Origin: Streptomyces sp. TLI_053
GTDB taxonomy: Bacteria > Actinomycetota > Actinomycetes > Streptomycetales > Streptomycetaceae
Length of the DNA: 64,000 bases
NCBI RefSeq assembly: GCF_900105395.1
Contig: NZ_LT629775.1
Coordinates: 4,796,001 to 4,860,000, forward strand
Direction: 5' to 3'
Both the position numbers and the translations under genes were made by a program. The notes under the pieces are model-generated. The model was not told where the DNA came from. It did no database searches and saw nothing but the letters and a program-made list of their open reading frames with translations. Below are positions 28,105-38,341 of this stretch, piece by piece. How positions within the stretch are numbered: the first letter of the stretch is position 1; each line of letters begins with the position of its first letter.

Positions 28105-28146
28105 TCGGTGGAAACGTCCTCGGTGGAAAACGTCCTCGGTGGACGG
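28105..28146. repeat. Tandem repeat next to parS
   Basis: Three consecutive units start at 28105 (TCGGTGGAAACGTCC), 28120 (TCGGTGGAAAACGTCC, one extra A) and 28136 (TCGGTGGACGG, partial). They fill the space between the parS palindrome and the DedA stop. Slippage is the simple explanation; copy number may vary between strains. Confidence 0.8.
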
Positions 28147-28147
28147 C

Positions 28148-28867
28148 TCAGCCGCGCCGGTGCCGGCCGCCGCCGGCCTGGACGGCGTCGGCGTTCTCGG
28201 TCTCGGGACCGGCGGCCTTCTTCTTGCGGCGCTCGCGGAGCACCTCGACCAGCATCGGCGAGATCGAGAGCAGCACGATCAGCAGCACGGCCGGGATCAG
28301 GTACTTGTCGATCACCGGGGCGAGCGCGTCACCGAAGAAGTAGCCGATCAGCAGCATCGACTCGGTCCACAGCACGCCGCCGACGACGTTCCACAGGAAG
28401 AAGGTCCTGGCCGGCATCTCCAGGGTGCCCGCGACCGGGTTCAGGAAGGTCCGGACGATCGGCATGAAGCGGGCGAGCACGACGGCCTTGCCGGGGCCGA
28501 AGCGGTTGAAGTACTCCTCGGCCTTCTGCACGTACTCGCGCTTGAAGATCTTCGATTCGGGCTTGTCGAACATCTTCGGTCCGACCTTCACCCCGATCTG
28601 GTGCCCGAGCTGGGCTCCGGCGATCGCCGCGATGGGCGCCCCGATCAGCAGGGTCGCGATCGGCAGCCGGTGGCCCTCGCCGAGGACCGACGAGGCGGCA
28701 CTCGAGGCGGCGACACCCGCGATGATGAGCAGCGAGTCACCCGGGAAGAAGAACCCGACCAGCAGGCCGGTCTCCGCGAAGATGATCGCGATCAGCCCGA
28801 TCGCACCGAGGGACGAGATCAGTGATTTGGCGTCGAGCAGATTGACGGCCAGCTGGTTGTAGTCCAC
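28148..28867 (-). CDS. DedA-family membrane protein
   Basis: A 239-residue protein of the DedA superfamily, inner-membrane proteins linked to undecaprenyl-phosphate or phospholipid translocation and to membrane potential homeostasis. It has the typical opening (LGAIGLIAIIFAETGLLVGFFFPGDSLLIIAG, with E and D of the conserved F-x-E and PGD positions), GAQLGHQIGVKVGPKMF, the arginine-containing RFMPIVRTFLNPVAGTLEM motif and WNVVGGVLWTESMLLIGYFFG. The C-terminus is Lys/Arg-rich. The GTG at 28867 is preceded by TATCCT with a 6-base gap, so it is probably leaderless; the long upstream in-frame extension is rejected. Confidence 0.9.
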   Translation of the reverse strand: MDYNQLAVNLLDAKSLISSLGAIGLIAIIFAETGLLVGFFFPGDSLLIIAGVAASSAASSVLGEGHRLPIATLLIGAPIAAIAGAQLGHQIGVKVGPKMFDKPESKIFKREYVQKAEEYFNRFGPGKAVVLARFMPIVRTFLNPVAGTLEMPARTFFLWNVVGGVLWTESMLLIGYFFGDALAPVIDKYLIPAVLLIVLLSISPMLVEVLRERRKKKAAGPETENADAVQAGGGRHRRG

Positions 28868-29236
28868 GGCCGCAGGATAGCGGGCCCGTCTTCGTCCGGG
28901 CCTCGCCCCAGGGGGTCGGTGGGTGCTCATCCTTTCGTCGCACGTCACCGCCGTACCGGGGGCGCGGCCCCGGGAACGGCGGGCCGCCGGGGGCGGCCGT
29001 CCCGACTGGCGGGCCGCATGGTGGAGGCGGTGGGCATTCTGGGAGGATGGCACCGGCGACCGGCCGCGGTGGCGAACACCCTCATCGCCGCTCCGCGGCC
29101 GCTGCCTCTGACCTCGGTACCGGTCAAGCCGCACGCAGAGCCGCGCACCGGCCCCGGTACCCCGGAGTCGTCACCAGGCGTACACAGCGTCGGACAGCAC
29201 CGTCCGTACGCCGCACACCGACAGGAGCGGATTCGC
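28868..29236 (+). promoter_or_regulatory. 369-bp intergenic region before fba
   Basis: Divergent promoters for DedA (leaderless) and the aldolase. No gene is supported: the in-frame extension upstream of the aldolase is Arg/Pro-rich and lacks family similarity. ACAGGAGCGG gives fba a good ribosome site 6-10 bases before its ATG. Confidence 0.45.
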
Positions 29237-30259
29237 ATGCCCATCGCAACTCCCGAGATCTACAACGAGATGCTGGACCGGGCCAAGGCGGGCAAGTTCG
29301 CCTACCCGGCGATCAACGTGACCTCCTCGCAGACCCTGCACGCCGCGCTGCGCGGCTTCGCCGAGGCCGAGAGCGACGGCATCATCCAGATCTCGACCGG
29401 CGGCGCGGAGTTCCTGGGCGGCCAGCACAACAAGGACATGGTGACCGGCGCCGTCGCGCTCGCCGAGTTCGCGCACATCGTCGCCGCCAAGTACGACATC
29501 ACCGTCGCGCTGCACACCGACCACTGCCCGAAGGACAAGCTGGACGGCTACGTCCGCCCGCTGCTGGCGGTCTCCGCCGAGCGCGTGGCCAAGGGCCAGA
29601 ACCCGCTGTTCCAGTCGCACATGTGGGACGGCTCCGCCGAGACCCTGAGCGACAACCTGGCCATCGCCGAGGAGCTGCTCGCCCAGGCCGCCGCCGCCAG
29701 GATCATCCTCGAGGTCGAGATCACCCCGACCGGTGGCGAGGAGGACGGCGTCACCCACGAGATCAACGACGAGCTGTACACCACCGTCAACGACGCCGTC
29801 CGCACCGCCGAGGCCCTGGGCCTGGGCGAGAAGGGCCGCTACCTGCTGGCCGCCTCGTTCGGCAACGTGCACGGCGTCTACAAGCCGGGCAACGTCGTGC
29901 TGAAGCCGGAGCTGCTGCGCGAGCTCCAGGACGCGATCGGCAAGCAGTACGGCAAGAACGACCCGTTCGACTTCGTCTTCCACGGCGGCTCCGGCTCGAC
30001 CACCGAGGAGATCGCCACCGCGCTGGAGAACGGCGTCGTGAAGATGAACCTGGACACCGACACCCAGTACGCGTTCACCCGCCCCGTCGCGGGCCACATG
30101 TTCGCGAACTACGACGGTGTGCTGAAGGTCGACGGCGAGGTCGGCAAGAAGAACACCTACGACCCCCGCACCTGGGGCAAGCTGGCCGAGGCCGGCATGG
30201 CCGCCCGGGTGCTCGAGGCCGCCCAGCAGCTGCGTTCGGCGGGCAACCGCCTGAAGTAG
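29237..30259 (+). CDS. fba: Class II fructose-bisphosphate aldolase
   Basis: Zinc-dependent reversible cleavage of fructose 1,6-bisphosphate to dihydroxyacetone phosphate and glyceraldehyde 3-phosphate, in glycolysis and gluconeogenesis. The 340-residue protein shows the long class IIA form: YPAINVTSSQTLHAALRGFAEAESDGIIQ, the first zinc and catalytic block ALHTDHCPKDKLD, EVEITPTGGEEDGVTHE, the second and third zinc histidines in FGNVHGVYKPGN and DFVFHGGSGST, and the phosphate-binding NLDTDTQYAFTRP. The ATG at 29237 (MPIATPEIYNEML) has AGGAG upstream. It is followed by DUF3151 after 56 bp, a common actinobacterial neighbourhood. Confidence 0.97.
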   Translation: MPIATPEIYNEMLDRAKAGKFAYPAINVTSSQTLHAALRGFAEAESDGIIQISTGGAEFLGGQHNKDMVTGAVALAEFAHIVAAKYDITVALHTDHCPKDKLDGYVRPLLAVSAERVAKGQNPLFQSHMWDGSAETLSDNLAIAEELLAQAAAARIILEVEITPTGGEEDGVTHEINDELYTTVNDAVRTAEALGLGEKGRYLLAASFGNVHGVYKPGNVVLKPELLRELQDAIGKQYGKNDPFDFVFHGGSGSTTEEIATALENGVVKMNLDTDTQYAFTRPVAGHMFANYDGVLKVDGEVGKKNTYDPRTWGKLAEAGMAARVLEAAQQLRSAGNRLK

Positions 30260-30315
30260 GGGCCCCCGCCCCCAGTGGTCCTGCGTCCATGCCCCCCGGT
30301 GGTTCACTGGGGGGC

Positions 30316-30729
30316 ATGAGCATTCACGAGAACCTCCTCGGGGGTCCCGCCCCGACGCACCTGCCCGCCGAGCCCGGCCCGCTGGAGCTGATGGCCGGCG
30401 GCGCCTCCCCGGCCGAGGTGGCGGCGAAGTTCCCGACCTCCTCGTTGGCTTGGGCCCAGCTCGCCGACGACGCCTTCGCGGCCGGCCGGGTCGTGGAGTC
30501 CTACGCCTACGCCCGTACCGGCTACCACCGCGGCCTGGACGCGCTGCGCCGCAGCGGCTGGAAGGGCCACGGCCCGGTGCCGTGGGAGCACGAGCCGAAC
30601 CGCGGCTTCCTGCGGGCGCTGCACGCGCTCGGCCGGGCCGCCGCCGCGATCGAGGAGAAGGAGGAGGCGGAGCGCTGCGCGCAGTTCCTCCGGGACAGCT
30701 CGCCGACCGCCGCCTCGACCCTGGGCTGA
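30316..30729 (+). CDS. DUF3151 family protein
   Basis: A 137-residue actinobacterial protein that I assign to DUF3151. It is largely helical with conserved WAQLADDAFAAGRVVESYAYARTGYHRGLDALRRSGWKGHGPVPWEHEPNRGFLRALHALGRAA, a tetratricopeptide-like pattern that suggests protein binding. The ATG at 30316 (MSIHENLL) follows CTGGGGGG. No catalytic motif or membrane segment is present. It lies directly after the aldolase gene and before a strong terminator, so it is probably co-transcribed with fba. Confidence 0.82.
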   Translation: MSIHENLLGGPAPTHLPAEPGPLELMAGGASPAEVAAKFPTSSLAWAQLADDAFAAGRVVESYAYARTGYHRGLDALRRSGWKGHGPVPWEHEPNRGFLRALHALGRAAAAIEEKEEAERCAQFLRDSSPTAASTLG

Positions 30730-30767
30730 CACCCGGACGGCCGTGCCCCGGTCCGCCCGCGAACCCG

Positions 30768-30806
30768 CCGCCCCCGGTGCCCGACAGGGCACCGGGGGCG
30801 GTTTTT
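30768..30806 (+). terminator. Rho-independent terminator after fba-DUF3151
   Basis: A 15-bp perfect stem (30768-30782 with 30787-30801, core CCCCCGGTGCCC) closes the tetraloop GACA and is followed by TTTTT. This is the clearest classical terminator in the window. Confidence 0.92.
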
Positions 30807-30931
30807 GTCCGTTCTGTGCATACCCCGTACGTGGACATTCACCGGTCCGCCATGCCAGGGTGGGCGGGCCAGGGGGGCGCGCACGTCAGTTCGAGGTTTC
30901 GCGGCCCCACGGGTCGACAGAAAGCCCCAGC

Positions 30932-31915
30932 GTGCCCGCGAGCAGTCCCGTCCGCCGTCCCCGTACCGCCGCACACCCCGGGCGGCGCCCCGCGCGCCGC
31001 GCGGGCGGATCCGGCGGCCGGCCCCGCGGCGGGGCGGGCTCCCGTCGCCGTCGGCCGCCCCGGCGCCGGATCGGGCCCGGCATGCTCACCGCGCTGCTCG
31101 CCTCGGTGCTGATCCTCGGCGGCACCCTGTTCGTCCTGAACCGCCCCGGCACGCTGCCCGGCGCCGACCGGACCACCCGGGCCAGGGTCGCCCCGCCGGA
31201 CGGCACCGCCACCGCCCCGGCCGTGCCCACCACCGCGGTGCCCCCGGCCCCGCAGTCCGGGCCCCCGGCGGCCGCGGCTCCGGCACCGGCCGCCCCCGCC
31301 GCTCCGCCCGCGCCCGCCGCCACCCCGCAGCCGACGGGCCCGGAGACCCCGGCGGCCAAGGGCGCCGGCACCTTCACCGTCGCCCAGGGCTCCGCCGACC
31401 CGGTCGGCCGGGGCACCGTCCGCCGCTACCGGGTCGAGGTCGAGGACGGCATCGGCATCGACCCGGCGGCCTCCGCCGCCCGGATCCAGGGCATCCTGGC
31501 CGACAAGCGCGGCTGGACCAACGACCGCCGGAACGGCTTCCAGCTGGTCTCCACCGGTGCCTACGACTTCACCGTGAAGATCGCCTCCCCCGCCACCGTG
31601 GACCGGATCTGCGGCGCGGCCGGGCTGGACACCCACGGCGAGGTGAACTGCAACGTCGGCAACCAGGTGGTGGTCAACGTCAAGCGCTGGACCATCGGCT
31701 CGCCCCAGTTCGACGGTCCGATCGACGAGTACCGGGCGCTGGTGATCAACCACGAGGTCGGCCACCGGATCGGCCACGGCCACGAGGGCTGCCCCGGCCC
31801 CGGGAAGCCGGCACCCGCGATGATGCAGCAGATCTACGGGCTCAAGGGCTGTACCGCCAACGCCTGGCCGTACAGCGCCGACGGCGGCTACCTGGGCGGT
31901 CCGGCCGTCCCCTGA
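30932..31915 (+). CDS. DUF3152 putative membrane-anchored metallopeptidase
   Basis: About 327 residues. A basic N-terminus is followed by one membrane helix (LTALLASVLILGGTLFVL, from about residue 51), then a long Pro/Ala-rich spacer, then an extracellular DUF3152 domain (TVAQGSADPVGRGTVRRYRVEVEDGIGIDPAA). The domain contains HEVGHRIGHGH, which fits HExxHxxGxxH exactly (H274, E275, H278, H284): a metzincin-type zinc site. Cysteines near 226 (RICGA), 235 (VNCNV), CPGPG and KGCTA could form disulfides outside the cell. GTG 30932 was chosen as the likely start, but GTG 30860 and others in the same frame are possible, so the start is uncertain. No partner gene is visible. Confidence 0.8.
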   Translation: MPASSPVRRPRTAAHPGRRPARRAGGSGGRPRGGAGSRRRRPPRRRIGPGMLTALLASVLILGGTLFVLNRPGTLPGADRTTRARVAPPDGTATAPAVPTTAVPPAPQSGPPAAAAPAPAAPAAPPAPAATPQPTGPETPAAKGAGTFTVAQGSADPVGRGTVRRYRVEVEDGIGIDPAASAARIQGILADKRGWTNDRRNGFQLVSTGAYDFTVKIASPATVDRICGAAGLDTHGEVNCNVGNQVVVNVKRWTIGSPQFDGPIDEYRALVINHEVGHRIGHGHEGCPGPGKPAPAMMQQIYGLKGCTANAWPYSADGGYLGGPAVP

Positions 31916-31985
31916 GACCCGCTCTCCCCCGGGCCCGGCCGTCCTTCAGGGCCCTGGGGCCTCCGGGGGCCCCGCGGGTCCCGGG

Positions 31986-32822
31986 TCAGGCCAGCACCGG
32001 CAGGTACGCCCCCAGGTCGCTGCGCTCACCACTCGCCGAGACCGTGGCGGCGGCCACCGCGTCCGCCCAGCCGACGCGGCCGGTGGCCAGCCGGATCCAG
32101 GTCAGCGGGTCGGTCTCGACCACGTTGGGCGGCGTGCCCCGGGTGTGCCGCGGCCCCTCGACGGCCTGCACCACCGCGTACGGCGGCACCCGCAGCTCGA
32201 CCGCGCCGCCGGGCGCCCGGTCGGCGAAGGCGTCGGCGAGCAGCCGGGTGACGGCGGCGACGGCCTGCTTGTCGTGCGGGAAGTCCGCGGTCCCGAGCGC
32301 ATCGGCCAGGTCGTCGGCGTGCACGACCGTCTCCACCAGCCGGGTCACCCACATGTCGGTGAGCAGCATCGAGCCGAGCCGGATCTCGAACCGCCGGGCC
32401 GGGTCCTGGTAGTCGGTCCCGGCCAGGACCGCGGCGAGCCCCGCCACGGCCTCCTGGAAGGCCGCCGCCACCGCCGCCGGCCCGCCCCCGAACCCGCCCG
32501 CCGGGTCCGCCGCCCGCGCCCGGGCCTGCTCGTCGAGCAGCGGGGCGACCGTGCCGACCCGCTCGACCCACCGCAGCAGGTCCAGCGGCGGCCGCCCCTC
32601 CGGCGGGTCCTCGACGTGCGCCGGCACCCAGTCGATCTGGACGGCCAGGTGCGCGATCAGCTCGCGCACCCGCCACTCCCCCAGCCGGGTCGGCCGGTCG
32701 AGCAGCTCCCCGGCGTCCGGACGGGCGCAGAGCAGCCGCACGGCCTCGTTCAGCGCGTCGATCTGCCCGGCGAGCGCGGCGCGCACCTTCTCGGGCCGGT
32801 AGGTACGGGACTTGGCAGGCAT
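31986..32822 (-). CDS. Maleylpyruvate isomerase-like (DinB superfamily) protein, copy 1
   Basis: A 278-residue protein of the mycothiol-dependent maleylpyruvate isomerase family (four-helix DinB-like fold). It shows LAGQIDALNEAVRLLCARPDAGELLDRPTRLGEWRVRELIAHLAVQIDWV, where the Trp and following His are the usual metal-site region, and LTDMWVTRLVETVVHADDLADALG with a second and third ligand (His of VVHADDL). The C-terminal small domain (AVELRVPPYAVVQAVEG ... DPLTWIRLATGR) is the sterol-carrier-like half of these proteins. Most family members have unknown substrates. The ATG at 32822 has TATGTT 7 bases upstream and looks leaderless. Confidence 0.8.
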   Translation of the reverse strand: MPAKSRTYRPEKVRAALAGQIDALNEAVRLLCARPDAGELLDRPTRLGEWRVRELIAHLAVQIDWVPAHVEDPPEGRPPLDLLRWVERVGTVAPLLDEQARARAADPAGGFGGGPAAVAAAFQEAVAGLAAVLAGTDYQDPARRFEIRLGSMLLTDMWVTRLVETVVHADDLADALGTADFPHDKQAVAAVTRLLADAFADRAPGGAVELRVPPYAVVQAVEGPRHTRGTPPNVVETDPLTWIRLATGRVGWADAVAAATVSASGERSDLGAYLPVLA

Positions 32823-32837
32823 GGGGCCCAACATACG

Positions 32838-32878
32838 CCGAGGGGCGGACGGTCCTGGAAGGACCGTCCGCCCCTCGG
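32838..32878 (-). terminator. Terminator of the purine operon
   Basis: An 18-bp perfect stem (32838-32855 with 32861-32878; core GAGGGGCGGACGGTCC) with a 5-base loop TGGAA, 17 bases below the purL stop and just upstream of the next gene's promoter. No U-tract. Confidence 0.8.
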
Positions 32879-32894
32879 GCGGCAGCGTCGCCGA

Positions 32895-35149
<2,255 letters not shown>

Positions 35150-35150
<1 letters not shown>

Positions 35151-35827
35151 CAGGCGTTCACCAGCTGCTTCAGGACGGAGGTGAAGAAGCCCAGGCCCTC
35201 GGTGGTGGGACCGGTGAGCGGCTCCACGGCGTGCTCGGGGTGCGGCATCAGACCGACGACATTGCCGGCGGCGTTGGTGATGCCGGCGATGTCACGGTAC
35301 GAACCGTTGGGGTTGACGTCGAGGTAGCGGGCGACCACCCGGCCCTCGGCCTCCAGCTCGTCCAGGACCCGCTCGTCGGCGACGAAGCGGCCCTCGCCGT
35401 TCTTCAGCGGCACGACGATTTCCTGCCCGGGGGTGTAATCCCCGGTCCAGGCGGTGCCGTTGTTCTCGATCCGCAGCTTCTGGTCGCGGCAGACGAAGTG
35501 CAGCGAGTCGTTGCGGGTGAGCGCGCCGGGCAGCAGGTGGGATTCGCACAGCACCTGGAAGCCGTTGCAGATACCGAGAACGGGCATTCCCTGCCGGGCC
35601 TGCTCGATGACGGTCTCCATCACCGGCGAGAACCGGGAGATCGCACCGCAGCGCAGATAGTCGCCGTAACTGAATCCGCCCGGCAGGACGACGGCGTCGA
35701 CCTGGTGGAGATCCTTGTCACGGTGCCAGAGGGCGACCGGCTCGGCGCCGGCCAGGCGGACCGCGCGCCGGGCGTCGCGGTCGTCGAGGGAGCCGGGGAA
35801 AGTGACGACGCCGACGCGGGTGGTCAC
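35150..35827 (-). CDS. purQ: Phosphoribosylformylglycinamidine synthase I, glutaminase (PurQ)
   Basis: Class I glutamine amidotransferase that delivers ammonia to PurL. 225 residues; the nucleophile elbow is GICNGFQVL (Cys in MPVLGICNGFQ), and the catalytic His-Glu pair is in LMPHPEHAVEPL near the C-terminus. The N-terminus VGVVTFPGSLDDRDARRAV and VLPGGFSYGDYLRCGAI are typical. The start is GTG at 35827 and overlaps the purS stop (GTGA). Second gene of purS-purQ-purL. Confidence 0.97.
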
Positions 35828-36078
35828 TTGCCGTCCTCCTCGACGCGGACGGTGAAGTCCTCGATCACGGTGTTGGCGAGAAAGGTCTCGGCGGCTTCGC
35901 GGATACGGGCGAGCGCGGCGTCGTCGACCGGGCCCTCCAGCTCCAGCTCGAAACGCTTGCCCTGGCGGACGTCGGAGATCCCGGTGAATCCGAGACGGGG
36001 CAGCGCGCGCTGCACCGCCTGTCCCTGGGGGTCGAGGATCTCCGGCTTGAGCATGACGTCGACTACGACGCGTGCCAC
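35824..36078 (-). CDS. purS: Phosphoribosylformylglycinamidine synthase subunit PurS
   Basis: Small structural subunit that links PurL and PurQ and guides ammonia transfer. The protein is 84 residues (ARVVVDVMLKPEILDPQGQAV; LPRLGFTGISDVRQGKRFELEL; AETFLANTVIEDFTV). GTG 36078 was chosen because GGGAG lies 5 bases upstream; the GTG two codons earlier (36084) would leave no room for a ribosome site. First gene of the purSQL operon. Confidence 0.95.
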   Translation of the reverse strand: MARVVVDVMLKPEILDPQGQAVQRALPRLGFTGISDVRQGKRFELELEGPVDDAALARIREAAETFLANTVIEDFTVRVEEDGK

Positions 36079-36544
36079 TGGCACTCCCGGTGGTGTCTTC
36101 GTGAGGCGGGGGAACTCCAGACTACCGGGGGTTTCGGGCGTGTTTGCTGGCCGGGGACGGTGACGCGCGTAGACCGACGACCCTTACGCCACAAGGGCTC
36201 CACCTGCCCGCCACCCCCCGCCGGGTGCCCCTTTTCGCCGGATTCCGGAGCCCCCGCGAGAACCACCGAAGAGCACCCGAATACCGGCACTCCGGACAGA
36301 TCGGCCAGTCGAGTGCACCGGTATCCGGCACCCGGCGAAGACACGTGAATATCCGGAAAAGAAAGCCGGACTCTTCGATTTCTCCCCGCTTCGGGTGCAG
36401 AATAGGGCCACCTGCCGCGGCGAGTGCTGCGTATCCGGCACGGCCATCCGGCCTGCCCGTATGCGCTTGCGCGAAGGGTGCACATCAGGCCCCGGGGCGC
36501 ACCCGCGTCCTTGTCGGCCGAATTGCCCGAGAGGATTGACACCC
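36079..36544. promoter_or_regulatory. 466-bp divergent promoter region of purS and the Lsr2 gene
   Basis: No gene is supported; several overlapping frames are open only because of composition. The region is less GC-rich at 36330-36410 and should hold promoters for both directions. No purine riboswitch or PurR-like box could be recognised by eye. GAGAGGATTG provides the ribosome site for the Lsr2 gene. Confidence 0.4.
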
Positions 36545-36862
36545 ATGGCTCAGCGTGTAGTTGTCACGCTCTCCGACGACCTGGACGGCGGCGCGGCCGC
36601 AGAAACCGTCCACTTCGGCGTCGACGGGAAGTCGTACGAGATCGATTTGTCCGTGGACAACGCGGAAAAGCTGCGGGAGGCCCTCGCCCCGTTCGTCGCG
36701 GCCGGCCGCCGCCAGAGCCGTACCGGAAAGTCCTTCCGCCGCACCGCCCTCACCCCCGACCCGGCCGCCGTGCGCGCCTGGGCCCAGTCCCGCGGCATGG
36801 AGCTGCCCGCCCGCGGCCGCATCCCGAAGCACGTCTACGAGGCCTTCGCCGAGGCGAACTGA
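36545..36862 (+). CDS. lsr2: Lsr2-family nucleoid-associated protein (xenogeneic silencer)
   Basis: A 105-residue Lsr2-type H-NS analogue that bridges AT-rich DNA. The N-terminal oligomerisation domain is clear (AQRVVVTLSDDLDGGAAAETVHFGVDGKSYEIDLSVDNAEKLREALAPFVAAGRR), and the DNA-binding domain ends with VRAWAQSRGMELPARGRIPKHVYEAFAEA, containing the minor-groove RGR AT-hook (Arg-Gly-Arg in PARGRIP). Streptomycetes usually have two copies, Lsr2 and LsrL. The position beside purSQL matches, from memory, the LsrL locus of S. coelicolor, so this is probably the second paralogue. It is divergent from purS and followed by a tRNA-Gly pair. Confidence 0.9.
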   Translation: MAQRVVVTLSDDLDGGAAAETVHFGVDGKSYEIDLSVDNAEKLREALAPFVAAGRRQSRTGKSFRRTALTPDPAAVRAWAQSRGMELPARGRIPKHVYEAFAEAN

Positions 36863-36989
36863 CCGCCCCGGCACCGGTCGTCCCGCCCTCGGCAGAAGGG
36901 TGGGGCGACCACCCCGAAAGATGCTGTAGAGTATTCCTCGTCGCCGCAACGGAGAGATCCGGAGAGGCGGCGGGTGCCCCAGGCACCAG

Positions 36990-37062
36990 GCGGACGTGGC
37001 TCAGTTGGTAGAGCATCACCTTGCCAAGGTGAGGGTCGCGAGTTCGAATCTCGTCGTCCGCT
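36990..37062 (+). tRNA. tRNA-Gly (GCC), copy 1
   Basis: 73-base tRNA with acceptor GCGGACG pairing with CGTCCGC, discriminator U, D-arm GCTC...GAGC, anticodon stem CACCT-TGCCAAG-AGGTG region with anticodon GCC, and T-arm GCGAG-TTCGAAT-CTCGT. CCA is not encoded. Identical to the copy 34 bases downstream. Confidence 0.95.
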
Positions 37063-37096
37063 CGCAGTAGCGAGCACAACTCAATAGTTCCATCCT

Positions 37097-37169
37097 GCGG
37101 ACGTGGCTCAGTTGGTAGAGCATCACCTTGCCAAGGTGAGGGTCGCGAGTTCGAATCTCGTCGTCCGCT
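37097..37169 (+). tRNA. tRNA-Gly (GCC), copy 2
   Basis: Base-for-base repeat of the first tRNA-Gly. The two are probably processed from one transcript that ends in the hairpin at 37176-37207. CCA is not encoded. Confidence 0.95.
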
Positions 37170-37175
37170 CCAGTA

Positions 37176-37207
37176 CGAAGGGCCCTCTCGGAAGAGAGGG
37201 CCCTTCG
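37176..37207 (+). terminator. Terminator after the tRNA-Gly pair
   Basis: A 14-bp stem (37176-37189 with 37194-37207; core GAAGGGCCCTCTC) with loop GGAA, followed by GCGTTTCC. Seven bases after the second tRNA. Confidence 0.85.
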
Positions 37208-37336
37208 GCGTTTCCCGCTCCGGGCGGAATCCCGGAGGCACCCATGACATTTGTCACCGCCCACCCGTGGATCCGCACCGGGTTCCGGTGAGACCGCGCA
37301 CTGCCCGCGCGGCCCCGCCGGCGGAAGGCTTGGGAC

Positions 37337-38341
37337 ATGGAAACGAGCCAGTCCCACGCCGCCGGCGACCACGTGATCGAGGTCACCGACCTGCACCGCC
37401 ACTACGGCACCGGCAGTGACCGCTACCACGCGGTCCGCGGCGTCGATCTGACCGTCGGCCGCGGCGAGCTGTTCGCCCTGCTGGGCACCAACGGGGCCGG
37501 CAAGACGTCCACCATGGAACTCGTCGAGGGCCTCGCCGCCCCGACCGGGGGCCGGGTCCGGGTGCTCGGGCACGACCCGCACCGGGAGCGGGCCGCCGTC
37601 CGCCCCCGGATCGGCATCATGCTCCAGGAGGGCGGCTTCCCCGGCGACCTCACCGTCGCCGAGACCGGCCGGGCCTGGGCCGGCATCACCAGCCACGCCC
37701 GTCCCCTGGACGAGGCGCTGGAGCTGGTCGGCCTCGGCCACCGCCGCGGGGTCCGGGTCAAGCAGCTCTCCGGCGGCGAGCGCCGCCGTCTCGACCTGGC
37801 GATGGCGCTGCTCGGACGGCCCGAGGTGCTGTTCCTGGACGAGCCGAGCACCGGCCTCGACCCCGAGGCCCGCGCCGCCGTCTGGCAGCTGGTCCGCGAG
37901 CTGCGCGCCGAGGGCACCACGGTGCTGCTCACCACGCACTACCTCGAGGAGGCCGAGGAACTCGCCGACCGGCTGGCGATCATGCACGGCGGGCAGATCG
38001 TCGCGGCCGGCACGGTGGCCGAGGTGATCGCCGGACGCCCGTCCCGGATCGGCTTCGAACTGCCCGCCTTCACCGGCACCTCCCTCCCGCCGCTGGCCGG
38101 CGCCACCGTCACCGTCGACGGCCGGAAGGTCACCGTCAAGACGCCCGCCCTGCAGGCCACCCTGACCGAGCTGCTCGGCTGGGCCGACCGGCACGGGATC
38201 GCGCTCGGCGCCCTCGACGCCCGCAGCGCCTCCCTGGAGGAGGCCTTCCTGGCCATCGCCTCCGAGGCGGGCCACCGGCCCCCGGCCGACACCCCCGCCG
38301 CTCCCCCCGCCCGCCGCAAGCTGATCGGACTCGCCCGATGA
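37337..38341 (+). CDS. ABC transporter ATP-binding protein (ABC-2 exporter type)
   Basis: ATPase of a two-gene export system. 334 residues; Walker A GTNGAGKTS (50-58), signature VKQLSGGERRRLDLAMALL (about 138-156), Walker B VLFLDEPSTGLDP, and switch histidine in LLTTHYLEEAEELADRLAIMHGG. The form is that of drug or daunorubicin-type exporters (DrrA-like). The last 80 residues carry the usual C-terminal domain and an Ala/Pro-rich tail. It overlaps the permease start by four bases (ATGA). A sensor kinase and response regulator follow, a typical arrangement where the two-component system induces the exporter on drug or lipid stress. Confidence 0.9.
   Translation: METSQSHAAGDHVIEVTDLHRHYGTGSDRYHAVRGVDLTVGRGELFALLGTNGAGKTSTMELVEGLAAPTGGRVRVLGHDPHRERAAVRPRIGIMLQEGGFPGDLTVAETGRAWAGITSHARPLDEALELVGLGHRRGVRVKQLSGGERRRLDLAMALLGRPEVLFLDEPSTGLDPEARAAVWQLVRELRAEGTTVLLTTHYLEEAEELADRLAIMHGGQIVAAGTVAEVIAGRPSRIGFELPAFTGTSLPPLAGATVTVDGRKVTVKTPALQATLTELLGWADRHGIALGALDARSASLEEAFLAIASEAGHRPPADTPAAPPARRKLIGLAR

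Noticed and set aside
28105..28146. CRISPR-like repeats
   Set aside because: Less than three units, no spacers, unit of 15-16 bp; a simple tandem repeat.
36079..36544. Purine riboswitch upstream of purS
   Set aside because: No conserved purine aptamer pattern or expression-platform hairpin could be recognised.
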